A stretch of 64,000 nucleotides of DNA from Pseudoips prasinana (lineage: Eukaryota; Arthropoda; Insecta; Lepidoptera; Nolidae), in assembly GCA_951640165.1 (NCBI GenBank), contig OX621265.1, positions 20,783,001 through 20,847,000 on the forward strand, given 5' to 3'. The notes beneath the pieces are model-generated. The model had not been told where the DNA came from. It ran no database searches and worked only from the letters and a program-made list of their open reading frames with translations. Positions 21,655 through 30,735 of the stretch are shown here, piece by piece (within the stretch, counting starts at the first letter, position 1; each line of letters begins with the position of its first letter). A program made the translations under genes and the position numbers.

Positions 21655-21725
21655 ATATATGTTTGTAAAGTACCCCATGACACACGGGTCAAATTGCTTA
21701 GTGCGGGCGTTGTCTTTAAAGAATA
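21655..21725 (+). repeat. SINE-3 3' fragment
   Basis: TATGTTTGTAAAGTACCCCA...TAGTGCGGGCGTTGTCTTTA matches the body end of SINE-3 at 26160-26245. Confidence 0.6.
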
Positions 21726-22289
21726 TATAATATTTGGCATATCATGAAAATGTCTGATTTCCATACTTTACCGCGACTATGCGTAATAGTAAAAATAACC
21801 GAAATGTTATTATATAGTAAATAATATGTAATATTATATTATTGTGATTTCTATTCCTTTGTATATCTGTATGTGCTAAATAAAGTATATTAAATAATGG
21901 AAGATAGTTGTTTTATTCTACATAATTATGATGTCCTCCTAGCTGAATTTCGGCCACGGCGGCCAGTCTCAACAGAGATTAGCCATCTGCGCTGGACATA
22001 TTATAGTGCTCAAGTGTGAGCGCAAACACAGGAGCACTTTCTATTCCATCACTCTCATGGTCCAATGGGACGCTCAGCGACACGACCGGAAAGAGGTCAG
22101 GTAAAGGACCGACGGCTTTACGTGCTCTCCGAGGAACGGGTGTATAATACCTCCAACTCCCAGACTTCGGGCTGATGTTGAGAATTTTTTCTTTTTACAG
22201 AAAACTCCCAAAATCACTTTTGGCCCGACCCGGGTTTGACCTCGTTCTCTGCGGGTGAACACGCTACCGTTAGACCAACGAGACAATCT

Positions 22290-22600
22290 ACGTAATTACT
22301 TTGTATAAAACATATAGAGAGAACAGACAATATGTAGTAACAACATAGCTAAAATTTAGATAATTAAACCTACACAGGATAATTCCTTGACAATAATTTA
22401 ATTTAAGTTAGCTAAATATCGTTACTATTATAAAATTAACCTTATTGTAAACTATTTCCTACAATCCGTGTACCTAAATATCTATATGTCCCTAGAAATA
22501 ATTATAAATTAATTATATATTACTACCATGTTCTGACTATTTATTTACAAGCGATTTTTTATAGTCTACGTGAATAAAAAACTTTTTTATTTTATTTTAC
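22290..22600 (+). repeat. Dispersed repeat B, 3' portion
   Basis: It runs from about AACAGACAATATGTAGTAAC to TAGTCTACGTGAATAAAAAA...TTTTATTTTA. Same orientation as the full copies at 55424 and 59295 but lacking their first 250 bp. Confidence 0.62.
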
Positions 22601-22639
22601 ATTAAATAACATATTTGCTTTGTAAATAGTTTTGTCTTC

Positions 22640-22830
22640 AGCAGTCGTCAGTAAACTCGTATTTTTTTACGAGCAAGTGTGTCACCTGATAGTAAGTGAT
22701 AACCGCCGCCCATGTACACTTGCACACCAGAGGGGTCGCGGGTGTGTTGCCGGCTTTCAGAGTCAGCAAACAAGTGTTGCTGACCCTTCCCCATACCCCA
22801 ACGAGCTCTGGCGACCTTACTCACACGCAG
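22640..22830 (-). repeat. Probable R1-like LINE 3' region
   Basis: TACGAGCAAGTGTGTCACCT...GATAGTAAGTGATAACCGCC resembles, in reverse, the GATCACTTACCATCAGGTGA block at the end of the R1-like ORF at 50.7 kb. It is GC-richer than its flanks and non-coding. Confidence 0.45.
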
Positions 22831-22860
22831 AAACGCAACATTATATTATTAATGTTATGA

Positions 22861-23117
22861 CGGTCACCGTAGCCTAGTTGGTAGTGCTCCTGCCTATGAA
22901 GCTGGTGGTCCTGGGTTCGAATCCCGGTAAGTGCAAATATTTGTGTGATGAGCACGAATATTTGTTTCTGAGTCATGGATGTTTTCTATGTATATAAGTA
23001 TTTATCTATCTATATAAGTATGTATATCGTCGCCTGGTACCCATAGTACAAGCTTTGCTTAGTTTGGGGCTAGGATGATCTGTGTGACATTGTCCCTAGA
23101 TATTATTATTATTATTA
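22861..23117 (+). repeat. SINE-1 (tRNA-derived), full length
   Basis: The head starts GGTCACCGTAGCCTAGTTGG; TAGCCTAGTTGG is a perfect A box and GGTTCGAATCC a perfect B box (22914-22924), about 42 bp apart. The body ends TGACATTGTCCCTAGATATT with an (ATT)n tail. Other copies: 29988, 44005, 47195, 54058 and 63330. Confidence 0.85.
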
Positions 23118-23141
23118 AGTAATGTCTTCTGTAAGGTGGAG

Positions 23142-23268
23142 GTACACACGGCTACACATCAAGCTATACATTTCCAGTATAAGCTGATCTCACCTTGTAT
23201 GAGATTTTCATTCAATGAGAGGTCAGCTTATAGTGGAATTGTATAGCTTGATGTGTAGCCTTGTGTAC
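23142..23268. mobile_element. Palindromic MITE M2
   Basis: 127 bp with arms GTACACACGGCTACACATCA...GCTATACA and mirror TGTATAGCTTGATGTGTAGC...GTGTAC. A half copy starts at 23365 (GTACACATGGCTACATATCA) and the end sequence recurs at 47680-47712. Confidence 0.75.
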
Positions 23269-23889
23269 TTCCCCAGTCGGGCTGCTATTTAAGCGAATGA
23301 ACGCTGTGCCTTATCTCATTTGTTTTTTCTCAAGAAACAGGTGATGCTGGGGTTCTCAATAGGTATGTACACATGGCTACATATCAAGCTATACATTTCC
23401 AGTATAAGTTGATCCCGCGTTGTATAGGATTTCCATACAATGCCAGGTCAATCGGGCTTACTGTTGAAAATGACTAACGTGACTGAATTAGACTGACTGT
23501 CATTTATGGTCAAATTGGTCATTAACTGTCAAAAACGGTCATTTTCAGTCAATTTGATTTCAGTCAAATTTTAGTACCTTTTAAGTTTTTGTCGTTGATA
23601 AAAGCCTACAACTTATAAATTGAAACAAAAAAGTGGTTTTTATGACTTATAGTATTACTATATAGTGTTAATCATTTTTTATTTCTAATCATGCGTGCAT
23701 TTCAGACAAAATGGCAACGTCGCACGCCACGCGCATTGGTTTTGATGTCGTCTTATCCTCTCATGATTAAAATAAGACGTTGCTTCATTTAAACTTGCAT
23801 ATAAATTGGGTACCTAAATAAATAAATAATTGGGTGGTAGTCGAGAATAGACAATAATATTTGAGTCAAATTGACTGAATTTGACAGTA

Positions 23890-24846
23890 TAGTGCTACAA
23901 ACTTATCTGGCCCGGTGGCCAAAAGTAGAACTAACGACGCCAGTTTGAAATGTCAATCGGCCTGTTATTCCATGACATTCCTGCCATTGATTGTTTGTTG
24001 CGCGTATTTATTTTTCTTTATGTGTTTTTTAATTGTGAAAAATGCCGAAAGCTTTAAAAAGTGATGCGAGGAATGTTATATTACAAGTATTGAATTATAT
24101 GAAGGAAGAAAACCGCAATCAGGCACCAATTATACCCTTCAATAAGTTATATGAACGCGTAGCTGCTGCTACAGGTTAGTGTTGTCAGCTTCTGAAAAAT
24201 ACGAAACTCCCCCTCGCATTTTAAATTAAGATACATATTTTAAAATATTCATTATTTATTTAATTTTTGCTATTTTCTTTGTAGGTGTCCGGGAGCGATT
24301 TGTAAGAAAACTTGTGAAAGAAAAAGAGCAAGCAGATGCAAAAATTTATAGCAGATCAGAATATTGGTAGATCGAATTCTGAAATCCTATCATTGATTGC
24401 AGAAGCTTTTGATAACATAACAGTCAATGAATGCAAAAGCATTGCAAAAATGTGAAAAAATATTGAAAATGTGTATCGAAAAAGGGATGGATACTTAGAC
24501 GAGCTTTTCATCATTCATTTAGGTAGTGATAGTGAAAGCGAAAGCAGTGTTTCCGATAATGATGATAATGAAATGACTTCTGAATTAAACCATTCCGGTG
24601 ACATAATAATACCTGGAGTATCTCCGTTAGAGAACACTCAGCATACATTTTATGTAGATGATCATAATTATTGTATAAAAATATAAAGATTTGTAATGAC
24701 AGTATTTGTTTGCTTTTTAGTGAAGTAACATTTACGTTACAATGTTCATATTATTTTTACCCACTTTATTGCAAAAAATAGTTACTAGCAACACTAAATG
24801 CGATAACAGCGACGCTGCCAGCGGGCCAGATAAGTTTGTGGGACTG
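23890..24846 (+). mobile_element. Internally deleted Tc1-like transposon nested in the hAT MITE
   Basis: 957 bp with 25-bp terminal repeats. The left end is TAGTGCTACAAACTTATCTG and the right end, reversed, is CAGTCCCACAAACTTATCTG; both then read GCCCG. TA lies on both sides (23888-23889 and 24847-24848). The empty site is known from 9272-9773, so boundaries are firm. Confidence 0.82.
24042..24686 (+). pseudogene. Tc1/IS630-like transposase lacking its DDE domain
   Basis: Exon 1 starts MPKALKSDARNVILQVLNYM and ends at donor ACAG|GTTAGT. A 110-bp intron (24175-24284) ends in TTTGTAG. Exon 2 continues VRERFVRKLVKEKEQADA, giving an N-terminal helix-turn-helix, then stops at 24368-24370. A separate frame to the stop at 24684 reads RKRDGYLDELFIIHL and an acidic tail (SDSESESSVSDNDDNE), like the C-terminus of this transposase group. 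The whole catalytic core is missing, so the copy is non-autonomous. The retained intron and ends suggest an internal deletion rather than general decay. Assignment to the IS630/Tc1 group rests on the N-terminal pattern and the TA duplication. Confidence 0.65.
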
Positions 24847-25089
24847 TAAATGACCGGTAATTTAAGGTTTATGACAATTGTGGCTAGTCATATTCAGTCA
24901 TTTTACATCTAATCGGGCTGCTCTTTGAATCAACGCTTTGCTTACCTCTCTTGATCTTTCACATGCAACTGTGAACATATCAGTCGGCCATGTTTCTAGA
25001 AATCAAAGCCGATGCATAATACCTACATCTTCCGGTAGGGTGTTAGCAAGGGAATCGTAAATTTGATCTGCCAGCGTGTATCGTTCGTA

Positions 25090-25132
25090 GCTTATCGCAG
25101 AGCGCCTACCCCGGATTGGTAGATGGTTAAAT
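25090..25132 (+). repeat. Fragment of a tRNA-like SINE head (SINE-5)
   Basis: TATCGCAGAGCGCCTACCCC...GATTGGTAGATGG matches in reverse the head at 29205-29270. No B box is left here. Confidence 0.45.
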
Positions 25133-25149
25133 TTACAATTACCCATTTC

Positions 25150-25410
25150 GAGCACTCAAATATAGAAATTCTTCAGTGCTACCAAAATAAAGTTCTGAAG
25201 ATATTAACCATCCATGGTTCACGCGGAACACAGAGGTGCATGATTATCTGGAAGTCCTAACAGTAAAGGAAGAAATAAAAAGGTCATGTGCAACCTATAA
25301 ACAAAGACTTGAACAACATCCAAATCAACTAGCTACAAAACTCATGACTACAAATGACTATAGCTCGGCTGAAAAGGATGCGACTAGCTTCTATCTGAAC
25401 ACTGTAGTTT
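25150..25410 (+). pseudogene. Jockey-like LINE RT C-terminus
   Basis: First frame: EILQCYQNKVLKILT. After a one-base shift: NHPWFTRNTEVHDYLEVLTV, KEEIKRSCATYKQRLEQHPN and QLATKLMTTNDY. This is the C-terminal segment of lepidopteran jockey-like elements (FQNKVLR...PWYxRN...L.VPTVKEEI). A shorter relic of the same part is at 60103-60204. No RT catalytic residues remain. Confidence 0.72.
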
Positions 25411-25532
25411 AGAAAATAAGAGATGACACATTATAGGATGTGCACTCACAAGTTTTCATGTCGACAACAAATCGGATTAAAGCCATGGGGCTGATTGCAG
25501 ATAAACAAAAAACAAAGAAAAAAACATACCTA

Positions 25533-25581
25533 TTTTTAACCGCCACGCCAAAGGCCCTTCCTTTGGCGCGGTGGTTAAAAA
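25533..25581. repeat. Hairpin with 22-bp arms
   Basis: TTTTTAACCGCCACGCCAAA...GG pairs with CCTTTGGCGCGGTGGTTAAA...AA around CCCTT, with two arm mismatches. It lies just upstream of an AT-rich repeat and may be a repeat terminus. Confidence 0.65.
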
Positions 25582-25836
25582 TGTTACAAGTTTGACGTCG
25601 ATGTCTATGAGTGTGTGTGCATCATAGCTCTCAAACGGGTGGACCGATTTAATTCTGGTTTTTTTTTATTTTAAAACCAGTTTCCTTGCGGTAGTTCTTA
25701 GCTATGTTTGGTTAATATCGGTCCAACAGTTTAGGAGTATCAGCTCTTTTCCTCAATGGTGTAATTATAGTTGAAGTGGATGGTTTTGTAATGGTTAGGT
25801 TATTGAGGGTCGATTTACGCCTTGCATTGCTTATCA

Positions 25837-26045
25837 TCATGTCAGTCAAAGTACGTCCACTGCTGGCCAAAAGCCTCCCCAAAGAATGCGTATGCCATAA
25901 TCGCCACGCTTGGCAGACGGGTTGGCGATCGCAGTTAGATGGTCATAGTTCACAGAAAATCGCTGATATGAAGCTAGTAGGTATTCCCTCGTACGATTTC
26001 TACGCCCCCCACGGGATGAGATGGGGTGATGATATTCTATGCCGT
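25837..26045 (+). repeat. Dispersed repeat A
   Basis: ATCATGTCAGTCAAAGTACG through CGCCACGCTTGGCAGACGGG to CACGGGATGAGATGGGGTGA, colinear with 1617-1830 and reverse to 51510-51722. Confidence 0.65.
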
Positions 26046-26071
26046 TTGCGAATCATGCTTTAAAATTTACT

Positions 26072-26248
26072 GCATGTGAGGCGCAGCGGCTAAGTCAGTT
26101 GCCTCGCCGCTTCGTATCGCGGGTTCGGGCGCCGGACAACTATTTGTGTGACCCATTAATAGTTGTTCTGAGTCTATTATATGTTTGTGAAGTACCCCGC
26201 GACATAGGAAATAGATTTCCTAGTGCAGGCGTTGTCTTTATAAAGATA
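26072..26248 (+). repeat. SINE-3 (tRNA-derived)
   Basis: The head reads GCATGTGAGGCGCAGCGGCT and CGCGGGTTCGGGCGCC (decayed B box). The body continues ACCCATAATAGTTG-like and GTACCCCGCGACATAGGAAA to GGCGTTGTCTTTATAAAGA. The copy at 27763-27957 has the intact B box GGTTCGAGTCC. Confidence 0.72.
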
Positions 26249-26470
26249 AATACTCGAATGGAATGTTATATTTCGTTAATGAATGGCTTTTAAGCAAACT
26301 TTGAATTAATCGTCCATTACGGAATTTTATTAAAATAAAATAATATTGAGATTGTAATTAATTAAATTTCATAGTACTTAGATAATGCGCAGTTATAATA
26401 ACTTACGAACATATTTTACGCCATAAAGCTAAACAGCCGTAGATACTCATTACAATGCATTGTTTTATTT

Positions 26471-27282
26471 TAGGGTTCCGTAGCCAAATGGCTAAAACCG
26501 GAACCGTTATGGCTTTGTCACGTCCGTATGTCACCGCCACTATTTTTCTAAACTATAAGAACGTACCGTTGAAACTTGGTAAAAATAAAAACAATAACTT
26601 TTGGAGGTTTCCTATACTTAAATAAATAAAATAAAATAAAAAAGGTTTTTATTCACGTAGACTTTAAAAAAGCGCTTGTAAATATCCAGAACATGTTTGT
26701 AGTAATACAGTTATTATTTCTAGTTACTTATTACAGATATTTAGGTACATGGAATATTAAAACATTTATACAATTTATTTTATAATGGTAGTGATATTTA
26801 GCTAGCTTGAATTAAGTTATTGTCAAGGATATTATGTTTAGGTTTAATTATAGAAATTTATATTTTACTACATATTGTCTTAGAACTGAACGTCAACATG
26901 TTTTTTCTTTCATTAAACCCATACATGTATGGATATTTTCTAAACCAAATAGTTTGCGCGAGAGACACTGCTAAAGTCATGAAATGTGTGTGTGGGGGGG
27001 GGGGGGGGGGGGCACACATTTTATGACTTTAGCAGTGTCTCTCCTTCTTGTAACTGCTAATAATAAGAGAATGATAAAACTAAAAAAATATATGATGCAA
27101 ATTTCCACCGAAAATTGGTTTGCAATGAGATCTACAAGTAATAACTATTTTTTAATACATCATTAATCGTAAACCGCAATTTACCTTACATTCAATCAAT
27201 TACTACAAGAACTTTTAAATTATTTTACTTGCTGCTACGGAATCCTACATAGGCGAGTCCGACTCGCACTTGGCAGCTTTTT
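26471..27282 (-). repeat. Dispersed repeat D, type i, with repeat B nested in it
   Basis: It starts TAGGGTTCCGTAGCCAAATG and ends AGTCCGACTCGCACTTGGCA. The block 26624-26890 is a 3' piece of repeat B in the middle. Near 26960-27043 is a hairpin around a G run. Confidence 0.68.
26960..27043. repeat. Inverted repeat enclosing a 19-G run
   Basis: GAGAGACACTGCTAAAGTCA...TGAAATGTGTG pairs with CACACATTTTATGACTTTAG...CAGTGTCTCTC, about 31-bp arms with one mismatch. The loop holds GTG and 19 consecutive G (26994-27012). Confidence 0.8.
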
Positions 27283-27566
27283 TAGGGTTCCGTAACGAAA
27301 CGGTAAAACAGGACCCTATTACTAAGACTTCGCTGTCTGTCCGTCTGTCCCCAGGCTGTATCTCATGAACCGTGATAGTTAGACGGTTGAAATTTTCATG
27401 ATTATGTATTTCTGTTGCCGCTATAACAACAAATACTAAAAAACAAAATAAAATAAATACTCCTGCTCCCATACAACACACGCGAATTTTTTTTATAGTT
27501 TTTATAGATATTGGTACGGAACCCTTCGTGCGCGAGTCCGACTTGCATTTGGCCGCGTTTTTATAT
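27283..27566 (-). repeat. Dispersed repeat D, type ii
   Basis: AGGGTTCCGTAACGAAACGG to GAGTCCGACTTGCATTTGGC. It abuts the type i copy, so two D elements lie in direct tandem. Confidence 0.68.
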
Positions 27567-27762
27567 AATAGCAAGGCTAACGAATAATTCTGCTTACTGA
27601 CGTACAAATATCTTTACAAATACTTATTATAATTTGATAAATCATAAAAGATTTAATATTATGTATTGTTTTCTTTGATTTCCTGTATGTCTCTATGGCT
27701 GACTAAATGTAGGTATGTATTTTATAAATGCGAAAATAAAGGAGGACATTTAAAAAAAAAAA

Positions 27763-27957
27763 GACATCGCCCGCTTTAGAGAATCTAATCCATGTGTCGC
27801 GGGGTACTTTACAAACATATAATAGACGGACACAAATTACATTCAGACTCAGAACAACTATTTATGGGTCACACAAATACTTGTCCGGCGCGGGACTCGA
27901 ACCCGCGACACGAAGCGCGAGGCCACTGTCTTAGCCGCTGCGCCACACGTGCAGTCT
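27763..27957 (-). repeat. SINE-3 (tRNA-derived), full length
   Basis: The minus strand starts at the head (GCACGTGTGGCGCAGCGGCT) with B box GGTTCGAGTCC and ends GCGGGCGATGTC in an A/T tail. The A box TGGCGCAGCGGC is close to consensus. Confidence 0.8.
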
Positions 27958-28116
27958 AACACATTATTATAATAATATTATTTTTGTTCTTATAATATTA
28001 TGTTTATGGTTACTATTAATGGTTAATATTATGGCGGATATGTTTTTTAACAAGAAAAAAGTAAAGGATTCGCTAAAAAGTTGCGGAAAAACCCCCATTT
28101 GGCTGATGTCAGCACA

Positions 28117-28712
28117 AAAAAACCGGCCAAGTGCGAGTCGGACTCGCCCATGAAGGGTTCCGCAGCAGGAAGTATTTCAGTTGATTAAATGAAAGGTAAA
28201 TTGCGGTTTACGATTTATGACGTATTAAAAAAAACTACTTACTAGATCTCGTTCAAACCAATTTTCGTTGTTAGTTTACATGGTAATGTACATATGATAG
28301 TATATTTTTTTTAGTTTTATCATTCTCTTATTTTAGAAGTTACAGGGGAACACTCATTTTACAAGTTTGTTTGGAAGTGTCTCTCGCGCAAACTATTCAG
28401 TTTAGAAAAAAATTATATTAAAAACCTCAATTTCATTTTTGAAGACCTATCCATGTATGAGTACGATGAAAAAAAAATGAGTTTCAGTTCTATGTATGGG
28501 GAACCCCGAAAATTATTGTTATTTTTCTATTTTTGTGTGAAAATCTTAATGCGGTTCACAGAATACATCTACTTACCAAATTTGAACAGTACAGCTCTTA
28601 TAGTTTCGAAAAAAAGTGGCTGTGACATACGGACGGACAGACAGACAGACAGCCAGACATGACGAATCTATAAGGGTTCCGTTTTTTGCTATTTGGCTAC
28701 GGAACCCTAAAA
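28117..28712 (+). repeat. Dispersed repeat D, type i, near full length
   Basis: About 600 bp from AACCGGCCAAGTGCGAGTCG to GGCTACGGAACCCTAAAAA, with GACATACGGACGGACAGACA near its end. It supplies the uninterrupted reference for the nested copy at 54470-58096. No protein-coding frame. Confidence 0.75.
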
Positions 28713-28929
28713 ACGTTGCAACCTTTAAGCACTACGGAAACGCGGGTGTCCTACATAATGGATTCTATAAAAACTTGATAGCATTTGACTGCAAATTACG
28801 AGTTATACTACGCAGTTCATAAATCTATAACAGTTCTCTTGTAATCAAGAAATTTAAGAGTTCACAAAAAATTGTATTTAATTAAATTTGAATTTTATAG
28901 CATTATTCGCAATGGAAAGCGTAACTTAC

Positions 28930-29172
28930 TTACTTATCGTATGGGCAGTGGTTACCGTAGTGTCAGAGTTGTCCAAGCCGCCCAGTAGGCCTCTGACATG
29001 GCTTAACGACTGTTGTCTAATGGCTACAACCGGGACCGACAGCTTAACGGAGACGCCCAAAAATGAAACCACTTTGGGGACCACCCATCTATGGTCTGAC
29101 CGCGAGCCTAGTTGCTTAACGTCGCCAATTATTAATCACTTAAGGACCGGTGAGAGCATCTGGCTGTGAACG
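28930..29172 (-). repeat. SINE-4 (5S rRNA-derived)
   Basis: The minus strand starts at the 5S-like head (CTCACCGGTCCTTAAGTGAT...) and ends GGTAACCACTGCCCATACGA. See the sense copy at 42415 for the 5S match. Other reverse copies: 36940, 51925 and 58355. Confidence 0.72.
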
Positions 29173-29204
29173 CCAACCTCAAGAATGGGAATTCATAAAT
29201 TTTA

Positions 29205-29272
29205 TCATCCGGCGGGTCTCGAACCAGCACCATCTACCAATCCGCGGTAGGCGCTCTGCGTTAAACCTACTA
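29205..29272 (-). repeat. tRNA-like SINE head (SINE-5)
   Basis: The minus strand reads AACGCAGAGCGCCTACCGCG...GTAGATGGTGCTGGTTCGAG, with a good B box (GGTTCGAGACC). It directly follows SINE-4; no body was recognised. Confidence 0.5.
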
Positions 29273-29534
29273 ACTTGCAGATGAATGAAAAACGCATTGA
29301 AATCAGTCTACCGATACAATGTATCCAATCAGCGTAATATTATGTTAAACAGCTTGCAACCAATATCTGGAGTAGTTTATAATACGGATCTTGTCGCAAC
29401 AAGGAACAACTTCCGTGCGTTTAAGCGCTTTTGCCATACCTACTATTGGAATCAAATATAACAGCTCACTTAGGACCCCTATATTGATCCTCGGTGCTTT
29501 TGCAGCTGGCTTCTCTAGTTGCAATTCTCTCGTT

Positions 29535-29786
29535 TTATGAGGCTATAGCCTCTTTACATCATTCTGTCTCCCGTTTTGCTCTGGAGGGAAGTGGAACAAT
29601 TAATTTTCTAACTCCTCCTTTTAATGATTTCTGATTAAATTCGTTGCGGGATCCAAGACAGTTGTCGCAATTCCCCGGGACATGCCTGAGCCTCACAGCT
29701 CAGTGTCATGTCATTGTGTGCCACTGTTGATTCTGGCTTACAGGAGTTGCAGTGGTGGGAAAGAGGGAGGGACTAGTCCCGTTAAA
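29535..29786 (+). repeat. Dispersed repeat F
   Basis: TTTTATGAGGCTATAGCCTC to GGAGGGACTAGTCCCGTTAA, colinear with 10405-10660 and reverse to 48516-48690. Confidence 0.65.
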
Positions 29787-29987
29787 TAAAATACTGATAT
29801 AATACCATATTGAGTAACTTATTGGTACGGAACTCTTCTTGTGGGAGTGCGACTCGCACTTGGCTTTTTATAGCTTTAATAGCTTTGTAATAGCCCTATG
29901 AAATAAACTTACACTTAAAAGAACCTTGTTTAATTAACTGACAAAAATAAAAAGCTAAAACCCACAGACCTCATGTTAATAATATAA

Positions 29988-30234
29988 TATCTAGGGACAA
30001 TGTCACACAGATCATCCTAGCCCCAAACTAAGCAAAGCTTGTACTATGGGTACTAGGCGACGATATACTATTACATACATATATAGATAGAGAAATACTT
30101 AAATACATAGAAAACATCCATGACTCAGAAACAAATATTCGTGCTCATCACACAAATATTTGCACTTACCGGGATTCGAACCCAGGACCACCAGCTTCGT
30201 AGGCAGGAGCACTACCAACTAGGCTATGGTGATC
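29988..30234 (-). repeat. SINE-1, full length
   Basis: In reverse, the head with A box TAGCCTAGTTGG and B box GGTTCGAATCC is intact. The 3' part is GACAATGTCACACAGATCAT on the plus strand. Confidence 0.82.
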
Positions 30235-30299
30235 TGTGTGTATCTACTTACTTTTCATAACGAGGCCATTAGTGATAATTAAAAATGCAAAACGTTAAT

Positions 30300-30715
30300 A
30301 AGTACATACATACATACATAGACTCCCGCCTGTTTCCCAGAGGGGTAGGCAGAGACAACGGATTTCCATTTGTCACGATCTTTGCATACTTCTTTTGCCT
30401 CGATTACTGTCATTATATTCTTCATACATGCTCGCCGGTTTAGGGTACTTCTGACCTGCCCTTTCTTGAGAACATCTCCAATTTGGTCAGAGAATGTTCG
30501 ACGTGGTCTTCCCCTTCCGGTGGTCCCATTCACACAGGCCAGGTATACTTCTTTTGTCAATCTTCTTTCATTCATCCTTTCTAAATGGCCAAACCATCTC
30601 AGCATGCCTTTTTCAATCTTTGTCCACCCTTTTTCAATTTTTCATCCTCTTTCACACCACAACGCTCTCTTACATCAGTATTTCGAATTCTGTCTCTCAA
30701 AGTTAATCACATTAA
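30300..30715 (-). pseudogene. RTE-like LINE ORF C-terminus
   Basis: A minus-strand open frame of about 100 codons begins [20 protein letters not shown], continues [20 protein letters not shown] and [15 protein letters not shown] and ends near [10 protein letters not shown]. The MLRWFGHxxRM...GRGRPR order is the C-terminal region of RTE-like endonuclease/RT proteins. Upstream to 30715 the sequence continues in broken frames. A partner copy on the plus strand is at 47830-48080. The 3' end CATACATACATACATAGACT carries a short tandem tail. Confidence 0.75.
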
Positions 30716-30735
30716 TAAGTACCTACATACAATGC

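Larger units (their letters stand above)
23459..24911 (-). mobile_element. hAT-type MITE, second copy, split by a Tc1-like insertion
   Basis: Reverse orientation to 9272-9773 and colinear with it. The 8-bp duplication ATCGGGCT is perfect at 23451-23458 and 24912-24919. It landed in a half copy of MITE M2. At 23888 the sequence GACAGTA is interrupted; the intact copy reads through (TTTACTGTC in its orientation at 9341-9349). Confidence 0.85.

Noticed and set aside
22861..22935. Functional tRNA genes at the tRNA-like heads
   Set aside because: A and B boxes are present, but the heads do not close into a tRNA acceptor stem and are joined to a shared SINE body in several copies.
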